Assembly (NCBI GenBank): GCA_964017155.1
Contig: OZ024862.1
Location: 45,147,462-45,211,461 of the forward strand
Source: Oasisia sp. SBJ-2009
Taxonomy: Eukaryota; Annelida; Polychaeta; Sabellida; Siboglinidae
Direction of reading: 5' to 3'
Length of the DNA: 64,000 nt
Shown: positions 22,853 to 33,880 of the stretch, one piece after another
How positions within the stretch are numbered: the first letter of the stretch is position 1
Layout: each line of letters begins with the position of its first letter
Notes under the pieces: model-generated
Databases searched by the model: none
Told to the model about the DNA's origin: nothing
The model's input: the letters and a program-made list of their open reading frames with translations, nothing else
Made by a program: the position numbers and the translations under genes

Positions 22853-23197
22853 GAGCGCAGTGGCTCAGGGGTAGAGCTTCGGACTGTCGACTACGAGAAC
22901 TCGGGTTCGAATCCTGGCTGCGGCGTTAAAACCTTGGGCAAGTTTTTTCACTCTACATTGCTCCAGTTCACTCAGCTGTTTAAATGAGTATCTGACTATA
23001 GACAGTGGTGGATATGTGTACGAGCAGCCTTTGCGCATTAATTGTAGCATGTGGCTGGATGCTTCCCAGAGAAGCCAAGATGGTGTCTGAGTGAACAGGT
23101 ATGTCAGGGAAGTAAAGTGTAAAGCGCTTTGAACGGTCCTGAGGACTGGATACTGCGCTATATAAGAACTTGCCTTTACTTTTATTTTATTTTATAA
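22853..23197 (+). mobile_element. tRNA-derived SINE
   Basis: The head has a pol III A box (TGGCTCAGGGGT at 22861-22872) and a perfect B box (GGTTCGAATCC at 22904-22914). The body includes CACTCTACATTGCTCCAGTT. The tail is AAAGCGCTTTGAACGG then GCGCTATATAAG and a (TTTTA)-rich end. Partial relatives occur at 41613-41835 and 46262-46480, and a tail fragment at 45409-45466. The stems pair too poorly for a functional tRNA gene. Confidence 0.85.
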
Positions 23198-23315
23198 TAT
23201 AAGGAACGATCGATCTAGTTGAAGAATTTGAGCACACTATCTGTGCTCATTGCCTTGATGTTATCAATTGACCACAACTCATTTGAACTTCTTGAATAGC
23301 TCTACAGTCACCATC

Positions 23316-23438
<123 letters not shown>

Positions 23439-23559
23439 AATACAAATACTTTCGATTCTCAAATGTCAAATACAATTACAAATATTAAAAAAAAAAGTAT
23501 TTAAATACTTTCAAATACAAAATTATGTATTTGACCCCATGTCATTTATAAAAATAAAA

Positions 23560-24990
23560 AACACTTAATCAAGCTACAGCTGAAATTAGAAATTCACAGA
23601 GAATATATGAACAAAAAATTGCTTTTAATATAAAACATGACAGCAAGAGTTTTTATGCGTATGTTATGTAAACAGAAAGTTCGGGATAAGGTCGGTCCTC
23701 TAGAAGGTAGTGATGGAAACATTATAACAGAGGAATTATTAATGGCAGAAAACCTAAATGAGTACTTTAGTTCGGTATTTATCAGGGAAGATATTAGTAT
23801 ATTACCAGCAGTAGAGACTAAGTTCGAAGGGGGAGTGTCTGACTATTTAGGACAACTAATTGTAACCCAAAAAAATGGTAGCTATGAAAATAAGAGATTT
23901 GAAGGATAATAAATCACCTGGAGGGGATTCCTACCAAATTAATTGTAAATTGTAGAACAAATCAGCATACCGCTTGCGACAGTGTTCAATTTGTCATTAG
24001 AGGAGGGAATAGTTCCGTTAGAATGGAAAGAAGCAAACATTATACCATTATTTTAAAAGGGTTCGAGAAACAAGTCGGAGAATTATAGACCAGTGAGTAT
24101 AACATCGGTGATTTGCAAACTATTAGAAAGACTAATTAAAGATCACTTGGTTGATTTTCTTGTTAAAAATTACTTGCTAAACCCATCTCAACATGGGTTT
24201 CTAAAAGCAAGGCTCATGCTTTACAAATATGTTATGTTTTTTTGAAGATATGACAAAGTGGGTAGATGAGGGATCTCTAGTAGGTATGATATACTTAGAT
24301 TTAAAAAATCCTGTGACAAAGTGCCACATCAAAGATTGCTACTTAAACTAAAAGTGCTGACATGAATGTATCAGAGCAGTGTGGAATTGAAGCAGCGATG
24401 AGAAACCAAATTCTTGGATTAATTTGGCAAAATACAGTGTACAAAGACAAAGAACTAATACTACTGCTGTATAAAACAATAGTTAGGCCTCATTTAGAAT
24501 ATTGTATACAAGCATGGAGGCCATATTGCAAGAAGGATATTGATATGCTAGAAAGAGTACAAAGGAGAGCAACCAAAATGATACCAAAACTCAGGAATGT
24601 ATAGAAACCAGAAGATTGAGAGATCAGATTAAGGTGTTTAAAATACTGAATGGATATGAACATATTGACAGAAATATGTTTTCTCAGTCAAGGAAGAAAG
24701 AAGGACTAGATGACATGGATTTACATTTGCAAAGAAGCAGTGTAGATTAGATATTAGAAAATTCTAATTTTCACAAAGAACAGAAAATGAATGGAACAGA
24801 TTATCAGCTGATTGTGTAGGTGCTAGTGTTAATATATTTTAAAATAGAATCGACATATACCTAAGACGGACAGAGTATACTTAGATAGATAGGTTGGACT
24901 CTTGATAAGCCAAAGGGCTTCCTAGTCCACCTGCCATCTAGAGTTGAATCTCTAGGTGGCAATCTTGTTAAATCTTGTTAAATTCTTGTT
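23560..24990 (+). mobile_element. Decayed, internally deleted CR1-type LINE
   Basis: The plus strand is closely related to the CR1 element at 46.8-51.0 kb. KVRDKVGPLEGSDGNII, LMAENLNEYFSSVF and the C-terminal VSEQCGIEA, IVRPHLEYCIQAWRPY and LERVQRRATKMIPKL are recognisable. The catalytic RT core is deleted near 24355, where frame jumps join the KAFDKVPHQRLL-like part to the C-terminal part. The 3' end (24900-24990) carries GGTGGCAATCTTGTTAAA with tandem ATCTTGTTAA tail units. Confidence 0.85.
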
Positions 24991-25307
24991 AAATTGTCTC
25001 CAGCCACCATGAGGCGCCACCCTTATATAGCGATGGAAGCATAGCATCAGTGGGGGAAAGACTTGGGAATCAATTTATGCAAGATGCGGATTCCAATTGT
25101 TAGACCTCAGTAAAAATCATTTTCGTCTAGTGATTAAAAATTTCACACCAATATAATGGAATCTTATTTTATATCTGATATGACATTACACTGTTTACAA
25201 ATACATTAGTGGTAGAGGCAATGTTATGGGATCCTTGTGGGCCTTAAATAAATAGTACACAACGATACACAAATGCATTTTTTATTAAACTAACCACACT
25301 CATTACT

Positions 25308-25400
25308 TGAAATGGCTAAAGAAAAGAAAATTTGGCAAAGAAATGTCTGACCTTTAACTAATTGTCTAAACAGATTTTAGGTCCAATGCTAGCCTAGTGG
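25308..25400 (+). repeat. Dispersed 'ggctaaag' repeat, copy 2
   Basis: GAAATGGCTAAAGAAAA, then TCTGACCTTTA, AAACAGATTTTAGG and GCTAGCCTAGTGGTT, followed by GATTCGATCC, which could be a decayed B box. Confidence 0.55.
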
Positions 25401-25986
25401 TTGATTCGATCCAAGCGAGCAGAAGTAGGCCGAACTATGCCGATTACAGACATGGATAATTCAGCCCAATGGGCCGAATCTTCCGTCTCCTATTCATTTT
25501 ATTAATAACTTAGGAATGTCTAATCATTAAATGCGAAACTGTTAATTTATTTTTAACATTTTAAAATATAAGTACGTAACACTAACAGTAACAGTACATT
25601 CAGAATTACATTTATAATTGATAGTACAATACAATAATCAAAGACACTCCAATTTTTATGAACGCACGAGCAAATAACAACAAGGCTTGTAAAGATGGGA
25701 CAAAGTTTGGCTGCGTCTTTGTATCTGTATATGTTATATATATTTGTGATTGTGGTTCGCCTGGCCCTGGGCGTATATTAATGAGAGCCCCTATTATCGT
25801 TCAACATTCGACAGTATAAACTCGTGAAACCATCATTACCATTGCATAGTGATACTGCATATCGAATATGTGTTTGTGGACGCATAACAAACCTCAGAAT
25901 ACTGATTTATACAATAAACCCATAGGCGGCCGCGCGTTCCTTCTCAACGAGTGTCCACGGTCCTACCTACTCAGAATTTTGGGAGC

Positions 25987-26035
25987 CGGATGTTTCGGCC
26001 TAAAACAGTTTCGGCACATTGTGCCGAAACATCCG
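25987..26035. repeat. 13-bp-arm palindrome
   Basis: CGGATGTTTCGGC at 25987-25999 is followed after 23 bp by its exact reverse complement at 26023-26035. Related GGCCGAA..CCGT strings occur near 25450-25490 and upstream of all three zinc-finger units. Confidence 0.7.
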
Positions 26036-26689
26036 TTTCTGCAATCGTTGAAGTTCGGCATGTTTGTGCTCACATGGGCCGATTTTTCCGTACCTGCAAC
26101 GTGTGCCGGCGAGCTACATGAGCCGAGTCATCCGTCCTGACGTTGGGAGATATCTTCGACCTGCGTATTATATATAATTTTGCTATTATTTCTGCATCGT
26201 TATTCGCGAAATTGTGTGTCATTTCATTGCGTATTTAAGATTAGATTTATTATTATTTTGATTGTTATTTTATTATTTCTTGGCTAAGATTGGGGGATTT
26301 GTATTACTTGCGTATTATTTGCGTTGCTTGTCATTCCATTGCGAGTAATATATAATGTATATTATTATTTGATTAATATTATTTGATTAATATTTGTATT
26401 AGTTCTTGGTTCATATTCGGGAAATGTTGCAACCTTATTCGACTTGCGTAACATTTGCGTTGCATGTTATTCTGTTGCGTATAATAGATAATATATATTA
26501 ATATTATTATTTGACTATTTTTTGCGAAATTCGTGGTTTTTTATTAGTTCTTGGTTAATTATGTAGTAATATTATTATTTGACTACTATTGGCGAAAATC
26601 GGGGATTTGGTATCCCTTTTTCCCTATAACATTCTAAGGGTGCACATGACACTACACAACATGTAGGGACATGGGACATGTCCTTAACA

Positions 26690-27060
26690 CCTTTTCCAAC
26701 GATGGATTGTGACACATTGCATAGGTTCAAATGAGTTGCAGTCAATTGAAGACATAAAGGCTTCGAGTACGGACAATATGCTCAAGATCTTCAATTAGAT
26801 TAGCGCAGACCACTTTTATTAGGATACAGTTAGTGCTACAGATATCAACCAACCAAACAAACACCTATTGCAAGGGCGTTATTTAAAAGGGAACAATGTG
26901 CTCAAGATGGGTCTCCCTCAAGATCTTCAATTAGATTAGCGCAGGTCACTGTTTATTAGGATGACGTTAGTGCTACTGCAATCAAACAACAAGTAAACAT
27001 CCATTGTAAGGGTCTTATCTCACATCTTCAATTAGGTACACAGGTCGTGCAGAATAATGA
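26690..27060 (-). repeat. Inverted copy of a zinc-finger-unit flank, tandemly repeated
   Basis: The reverse complement matches 56890-57060 and 23215-23300: TCAAATGAGTTG.AGTCAATTGA, CTCAAGATCTTCAATTAGATTAGC, TTTATTAGGAT, GTTAGTGCTACTGCAATC. The core is present about two and a half times (26790-26890, 26918-27015, 27020-27050). Confidence 0.65.
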
Positions 27061-27158
27061 ATTAATTAAATTATAACGGCCGCAAATGTAATATATATAT
27101 ATCAGTTTATATTAATTAAATTATAACGGGCGCAAATTTAATACATACATTTGTAATA

Positions 27159-27163
<5 letters not shown>

Positions 27164-27235
<72 letters not shown>
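27164..27235. repeat. (TA)n microsatellite
   Basis: Uninterrupted TA run followed by an (ACAAT)n tract that is the 3' tail of the adjacent LINE. Confidence 0.95.
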
Positions 27236-27240
<5 letters not shown>

Positions 27241-28782
27241 ACAATACAATACAATACAATACAATACCATACAATAACACTTTATTGTCCCGAACCGGGA
27301 AATTCATTTTGCAGCGTTCGTCGTCATAAAAATATAAAATACAGAGTAGAGAAATAAAAAAAAATGCTAATAAATTCATTATTAAAACAGTAAGTGAACA
27401 TCAATCATAATAAAATACAAGATAAATTCTATAATATAATTTTAAAATTAAAGTTAAATTGTAATTGTGGTCTTCCTTTTACAAATAAAAAAATAAAATA
27501 CAACATACACACATAACGCCAGAGGTGATTATCGTTTTGAATTTAGGAGTCGTACTGACATTGGGATGAATGAATCTCGCTTTCTGTTTGTTTTGGATGT
27601 TATTGTTCTGAACCTTCTGGACGAGGGCAGAAGGACGTACTCGTTATATAGGATGTGTGTGCTGTCGTTAATTATTTTATTGGCTTTACGGAGAACCTGC
27701 TTTTCGTACAAAGCAGTGACAGAGGTTTGTTTGAGGCCGGTTATTTTGCTACTAATATTTACAACGCGCTGCAATTTATTCTTGTCTTTCTGGCTAACGT
27801 TCCCAAACCAACATATAAAAGAAAATGTCAAAACACTCTGTATACAAGATTTGTAAAACATGGATAAAATGGTGTTATCAATATTAAAGGATCGAAGTTT
27901 TCTAAGGCAGTAAAGACGCTGCTGGCATTTCTTGTACGTGACACTGCAGTGGCGGTCCAATTTCAACTTATTGTCAATTGTTGTGCCGAGGTATTTATAC
28001 TCGTCAACTACCTCTACCTTGTTATCGTGGATGACAGTATCAGACTGGGATGGAGGGTATTTCCTAAAATCAATGCACATGTCTTTGGTTTTTGTTGCAT
28101 TCAGACACAAATACGATCTATCACACCATGCAACAAAGTCGTTTAACACAGGACCATGGCCAACTTCATCGTTAGACAACAGACTGAGTAAAGCTGTATC
28201 ATCTGAGAATTTAATAAAGTACCTATTCGGACGGATGCTCCTGCAGTCATTTGTGTATAAAATGAATAAAAGAGGGGATAAGACACATCCTTGGGGTGAG
28301 CCAGTGGAAACAACCTTCACGCTAGAAGTTGTGTTATTCACTCGAACCTGTTGGGGTCTCCCCACCAAAAAATCAAGCACCCATAGCGCCAATTCAGATT
28401 CAAGCTTAAATTCGGAAGTTAATTTCTTAAACAACAAGTGAGGCTGCAGCGTATTGAAGGCAGAACTCATATACAGATAGAGAACTCTGGCATGGGTTTT
28501 GGCGTCCTCAAGATGACAAAGTACATAATTTATTAGAGTAGCGACTGCATCCTCCACCCCTCTCCCAGGCCGATATGCAAATTGCAGGGGATCTAAAAGA
28601 TGGTCTGTACGGGTCATGATCATGGTTTTAATGATTTTTTCAAAACTCTTCATTACGTGCGACGTCAACGCTACTGGACGAAAATCGTTAGGACTAGCAG
28701 GACGAGATTTCTTGGGGACATGCACGACAATAGACGTTTTCCACAAGGTAGGGACTTTATGTAAGCTAAGGGAGGCCTGAAA
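27236..28782 (-). mobile_element. 5'-truncated L2-like LINE
   Basis: Minus-strand element with a (TATTG)n 3' tail at 27236-27270 preceded by AATTTCCCGGTTCGGGACAA and an AATAAAGTG-like end, typical of the L2/Rex group. The 5' side is cut off at the (TA)n array at 28783. One frame is open through the whole reverse transcriptase. Confidence 0.85.
27529..28780 (-). CDS. L2-like reverse transcriptase (partial)
   Basis: About 415 open codons: [68 protein letters not shown], the catalytic [11 protein letters not shown] and the C-terminal [30 protein letters not shown] and [12 protein letters not shown]. The expected L.LDFSSAFNT motif reads [11 protein letters not shown], so its Asp is replaced by Tyr, which likely inactivates the polymerase. 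The endonuclease is missing. The frame continues into the (TA)n repeat by chance. Confidence 0.85.
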
Positions 28783-28916
<134 letters not shown>

Positions 28917-28934
28917 ACATATAGATATACATAC

Positions 28935-29180
28935 AAACATGGAAATTAGCTGCCGTTACCCAAGGTCCGCTAGGTGGTAGCACCTTTGAGCACCGAGCTA
29001 CTGCCTGTGGCATTTTTTGCCTCGGAGTGTGTGACCGCCAGGGTGTCCAAGGAAAGAGTACAGACGCTGATTGGCTGTCGTGACGAATGTGGAATAAAAT
29101 AAAGATACCCTATTTAACAAATAATAATAGCATATTTTTGAAAATTAAACTTATTCTGAAACATGTCACAAATTAAACAG
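28935..29180 (+). repeat. Third member of the CTCF-motif repeat family
   Basis: Contains CCGCTAGGTGGTAG at 28967-28980, then CTACTGCCTGTGGCATTTTT, GTGTGTGACCGCCAGGGTG and ACAGACGCTGATTGGCTG, all blocks found in the 16.8-18.7 kb composite repeats. Confidence 0.6.
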
Positions 29181-30046
29181 AAATGGCAATTTTTCGTTGT
29201 TCGTTTTTCATCATTTTTTATTTTGACTTTTTATTTTGTGTATGAAAAGCGATAGATATTTTATAACATTGTTACCAAAAGCATACACACTATAATTTTT
29301 TTATTAACATTAATTATTATTATACATGTAAATGTGTGAATTAACTGTGAAACACACATCAATTGAGTGATAACAACTGAATGCATGTATTTGATTTAGC
29401 CAAGCTGTATTTATATTTGATCCCAACCCTGCCTGACAACGAACATATTCAGATCAAAATTTTCTACTCTATATAACACAAAACACATCTTTTATTGAGT
29501 CTAGCTAAACTAGATATCTACTCCATGGATAGAGGACACAATATTTGCAACTTCATATCACAAATCAAACTTTTTTAGACATAACATTACAAAGCTGACC
29601 ATTTTAGGTCCGTCTGAATACGTCCGACTATGCAGTCTTTCATTGCATGGTCAAACTGGTTACAGAAGGGAACAAAATCTATGTGGGACAATTATGTCAG
29701 AGTGGGTTGTAATAATATCTGACAGAAACACATTGTGGCACTTTCTATCCTTTGAAAGATTAAATGTATTGTGCATTACCTTTGTATCTTATGTTAAGCC
29801 GATAAAAAGTTCGAGAAAGATAGACATGTAGTGACTAAAAGGTTTTAACTGATTTGCAGTCTTCAGAACTATACAATCAAATAACAATATGTCACAAATA
29901 CTACAACTGCCTAAGACGCCTATGCCAAATGATAAACATAGATGATCAATGATTTCTGAGATACGGTAGCTAAAGGTGCAAAACGGACATTGAATACCAG
30001 CGAGAGCTGCTGGCCCAGTGGCAAAACTTGCCCCGCGAAGTACTAA
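29181..30046. other. Non-coding stretch before zinc-finger unit 2
   Basis: AT-rich with no supported gene. Confidence 0.5.
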
Positions 30047-30313
30047 TTAGATGCCGACATGTGCCTTAAGATGGCAGCACTGTGAGGATTCTTCACCACA
30101 GGTACAGCATTTGTAGCATTTCTGAACAGTGTTGAAATAGATATGAATCTTTAAAGTAATTTTTTTAAATAATTATTTACCACATGGATCATATTTGTAG
30201 GGTACGCATGGATACAGACATGTGTCTTCAATTTACAATTTTTTTTAATTATTGTGTACCTCGTGTTTCACATTTGAATCGCCTGAGTGCGGTGTAGACA
30301 CGGACATGTTTCT
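30047..30313 (-). pseudogene. Decayed 3' fingers of zinc-finger gene 2
   Basis: After the open frame ends, the minus strand retains a finger with an internal TAA (near 30330), a piece with RRFKCETRGTQ, and the terminal CCTCGEESSQCCHLKAHVG finger followed by a stop at 30047-30049. A deletion of about 20 bp in finger 19 caused the frame change. Confidence 0.65.
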
Positions 30314-31981
30314 TCAAACTACCACTTTATGAGAATTGTATGGTTTATCCATAGTGTGGATAAGAACATGGGCCTTTAAATTACTACTACGTGAGAATTG
30401 TGCACCACAGGTATCACATTTGTGTGGTTTATCACCAGTGTGGTCACGGACATGGGCCTTTAAATTACTACTACGTGAGAACTGTGCACCACAGGTATCA
30501 CACTTGTATGGTTTATCACCAGTGTGGTCACGGACATGGGCCTTTAAATTACTACTACGTGAGAACTGTGCACCACAGGTATCACATTTGTGTGGTTTAT
30601 CCCCAGTGTGGATACGAATATGACTCTTCAAACTACTACTTTGTGAGAATTTTGAACCACATATATCACATTTGTATGGTTTATCCCCAGTGTGGACACG
30701 GACATGTGTCTTCAAATTACAACTCTCTGAGAATTGTGCACCACAGGTATCACATTTATAAGGTTTATCCCCAGTGTGAATACGGAAATGTCTTTTCAAA
30801 TGACCATTTCGTGAGAATTGTGCACCACAGATATCACATTTGTGTGGTTTATCCCCAGTGTGGATACGGACATGGTTCTTCAAAACATTATGCTCTGAGA
30901 ATTGTGCACCACAGGTATCACATTTGTAAGGTTTATCCCCAGTGTGGATACGGACATGTTTCTTCAAACAACCACTCTCTGAGAATCGTGCACCACAGAT
31001 ATCACATTTATATGGTTTATCACCAGTGTGGATACGGACATGGTTTTTGAAATGACCACTCTGTGAGAATTGTGCACCACATATATCACATTTGTATGGT
31101 TTATCTCCAGTGTGGATACGGACATGGTTCTTCAAATTGCCACTCTGTGAGAATTGTGCATCACAGGTATCACATTTGTAAGGTTTATCTCCGGTTTGGA
31201 TACGGGCATGTTTCTTCAAATTACTATTCCCTAAAAATTGTGCACAACAGGTATCACATTTGTAAGGTTTATCCCCCGTGTGGATACGGACATGGCTCTT
31301 CAACCCACCACTTTGTGAGAATTGTGCACCACAGGTATCGCACTTATATGGTTTATCCCCTGTGTGGATACGGGCATGTTTCGTTAAACTACCACTGTGT
31401 GAGAATTTTGCACCACAGGCATCACATTTGTAAGGTTTATCCCCTGTGTGGATATGGACGTGTAACTTCAAAGAGCCTCTATGTGAGAATTGTGCACCAC
31501 ACGTGTCACATTTGTATGGTTTATCCCCAGTGTGGATATGGACATGTATCTTCAAATTACCATTTTGTGAAAATTGTGCACCACAGATATCACATTTGTA
31601 AGGTTTATCTCCGGTGTGGATACGGATATGTTTCTTCAAATTACCATTCTCTGAGAATTGTGCACCACAGTTATCACATTTGTAAGGTTTGTCCCCAGTG
31701 TGGATACGGACATGGGTCTTCAATCCACTACTTTGTGAGAATTGTGCACCACAGGTATCGCACTTATATGGTTTATCCCCAGTGTGGATACGGGCATGTT
31801 TCGTGAAACTACCACTGTGTGAGAATTGTTTACCACAGACTTCACATTTGTAAGGTGTATCCCCTTTGTGGATAGGAACGTGTGACTTCAAAGAGCCACT
31901 ATATGGATTCTCACAAGTATGAATGCGGACATGCCTCGTTAAGTGAATATTGTGTAAAAAAAAGTTTTCCACAAATTTCAC
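30314..31981 (-). CDS. C2H2 zinc-finger protein, 18 fingers (unit 2)
   Basis: 555 codons. A damaged N-terminal finger region (FLHNIHLTRHVRIH, SGSLKSHVPIH) is followed by 18 tandem CX2CX12HX3H fingers with TGDKPYKCD linkers. Finger 8 has Gln in place of the last His (KKHARIQ), so zinc binding there is doubtful. Fingers 16-18 are nearly identical (SRSSNLKAHV), which indicates recent tandem duplication of the 84-bp unit. The protein should be a nuclear DNA-binding factor; no effector domain is visible. The annotated start lies after a frameshift: the ancestral start (a MALNVNTR-type N-terminus near 32025) is now out of frame because of an A/T homopolymer (about 31958-31965). The C-terminus ends abnormally in NSHKVVV. 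It may still be translated from an internal ATG, or be an early pseudogene. Confidence 0.7.
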   Translation of the reverse strand: MKFVENFFLHNIHLTRHVRIHTCENPYSGSLKSHVPIHKGDTPYKCEVCGKQFSHSGSFTKHARIHTGDKPYKCDTCGAQFSQSSGLKTHVRIHTGDKPYKCDNCGAQFSENGNLKKHIRIHTGDKPYKCDICGAQFSQNGNLKIHVHIHTGDKPYKCDTCGAQFSHRGSLKLHVHIHTGDKPYKCDACGAKFSHSGSLTKHARIHTGDKPYKCDTCGAQFSQSGGLKSHVRIHTGDKPYKCDTCCAQFLGNSNLKKHARIQTGDKPYKCDTCDAQFSQSGNLKNHVRIHTGDKPYKCDICGAQFSQSGHFKNHVRIHTGDKPYKCDICGARFSESGCLKKHVRIHTGDKPYKCDTCGAQFSEHNVLKNHVRIHTGDKPHKCDICGAQFSRNGHLKRHFRIHTGDKPYKCDTCGAQFSESCNLKTHVRVHTGDKPYKCDICGSKFSQSSSLKSHIRIHTGDKPHKCDTCGAQFSRSSNLKAHVRDHTGDKPYKCDTCGAQFSRSSNLKAHVRDHTGDKPHKCDTCGAQFSRSSNLKAHVLIHTMDKPYNSHKVVV

Positions 31982-32480
31982 ATTTGAAACGTTTCTCTGT
32001 GGTACGAGTGTTCACATTCAAAGCCATATTGAAATTACTTTAGGTGCTAACCTGTTGACATTCACCACACTTACTGGTTTTACCACAGCATGATTGATGC
32101 ACACTTGTCTCTTCAAAGTTATGATCTTCACTGCATAACGTTGTGTCACAATCGAGAGAGCATTTGTAAGTTACTGTATAATATTCAGTTAGACATGTAA
32201 ATCATATGCACCATTTTTGAAGTTTCTCGCCAATGTTAGCATCAAAATGCAAGATTGAAGACACCACCTTTTGTAAAACGTTTTCAGAAGCGCTACACTT
32301 AAATGGTTTCTCCCAAATGTCACTGTATATACACACCATTAAACTCAACACTGAGGAGAATGTCTCGTAGGTACATCAAAACAAAAAGGTGCTTCATCTT
32401 TCAGAGAGGATTTTAGTCACGATTGATTGTTTCCATCCATGAAAGATTTGGTGTCTTCAGATATGAAAATAAATCATTGT
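31982..32480 (-). pseudogene. Decayed 5' coding region of zinc-finger gene 2
   Basis: The minus strand has a near-continuous frame with CSLDCDTTLCSEDHN and CCGKTSKCGECQQVST, then a TAA, then a MALNVNTR N-terminus and FKCEICGK before the frameshift. Further upstream is WEKPFKCSASENVL. The pattern fits a lost N-terminal extension with irregular fingers. Confidence 0.5.
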
Positions 32481-33041
32481 TCCACAAGTCGCAATCACAA
32501 GATCTCTTCTTCTCAAAGTCTAAATTGTGGTCGTTCAATGATATGACTTGCTACACTCCATTTTTATGGGGCCAAGGCGTGACACTTGTTATCTTCAATG
32601 TGTGTGATGTTTTACAGCTTTGTCACTTCATCACAGACACTTCCGATGTGAACACCTTTCGCCAGAAGTGACATTTGTCTGAAACAACAACAGGAAAGGT
32701 TAGTGACTCTACCTGACACGTATCTACCTGAGACAATACATTAGTCAATTTAGAGAGGCATCATTTCGTAATTTGTGATCAGCATCTTTGCGGATGTGGT
32801 CCGCCTGTTCCGCTCATTCGGGTCCAACATGATTTGGCCCAAAATGGCTTCGGCCCAGTCTGACGGATGATTCAGCCTACACTTTACTTTGTTGAAATCT
32901 GTGTCGGAAGTTTCGAAAACTTATCGATGGAAGAATCTGTCCACACTCTTTATATGGGTCATATGTACATATGTAAGCATGCTCAAAATGATGCATATTT
33001 TTGGTTATTTGTGTATAATGTATTAACAAAATGATATGTAA

Positions 33042-33074
<33 letters not shown>

Positions 33075-33256
33075 AATAATAAATCTGTATATATTGCATG
33101 CCTGCATATATATATAAATATATTGAATTCAGATTTAGAGAGGTGGCATACATATCATATATATATACTTATATGACAAGTATATGTAACTATAATATAT
33201 ATATAATAAATTAACTAAATGTTACATACATATTGTTTTATATATAACAATAATAC

Positions 33257-33304
<48 letters not shown>

Positions 33305-33880
33305 GTGTATATATACATACATAACATGCAATTAAAGAATACAAATAGGGTTCCCACTACAAGGAATAGGCAAGTGGAAGCAGGACGGATAAGCAATTAT
33401 TGTTATCACACACTGGATATCAATATTACAGTTGATTCAAAGACAGCTCGTCAATCAGACAGATTACAGGCTACAAAGGTAATTGATAATTTCTCTAAAA
33501 AATAATAATAGTACACATACATATACAAAAATAGATACATAATAATGCAGATATGCAGTACGATTTTTCAGTTTAAAAATCCTTTCACAAAACAATCTTC
33601 TACAACAGTATGAAAGTTTGTAGTAACATGGGTAATAATATCAATGATCAGTCTTTATTACATATATAAAGTATTGGATCATACATTAATATTTATCCAA
33701 AATACATAGCAATGATTTTTTTAGGGAATTCATGCAAATAATAATTACATAAGTGTTTAACTTGATGCATTTCCTTTCAACACACTCGTAGATGGTTTTC
33801 ATTGCATGGTATAGTGTTTATTTATACACTGTAATTAGTTGCTGTGTCTAGATTAATTTTAGGTAACATTACTTAATTAT
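32481..33880. other. Zinc-finger unit flank, AT-rich
   Basis: Parallel to 22450-23300 and 56380-57600. It holds AT microsatellites (33050-33075, 33262-33302) and a block at 33325-33500 (AGGACGGATAA.CAATTATTGTTATC, AAGACAGCTCGTCAATCAGAC) shared with 57440-57610 and, degenerately, 60131-60260. No gene is supported. Confidence 0.55.

Larger units (their letters stand above)
24991..26690. other. Non-coding stretch with dispersed repeats
   Basis: No gene is supported. It holds a dispersed-repeat copy (25308-25400), a copy of the GGCCGCGCGTTCCTTCT motif (25926-25957), a 13-bp-arm palindrome (25987-26035), and AT-rich sequence with several GCGTATTATTTGCGTTGC-like tracts (26160-26600). Confidence 0.5.

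Noticed and set aside
22853..22925. A functional tRNA gene
   Set aside because: A and B boxes are good, but the acceptor and anticodon stems do not pair and the sequence continues into a SINE body and tail.
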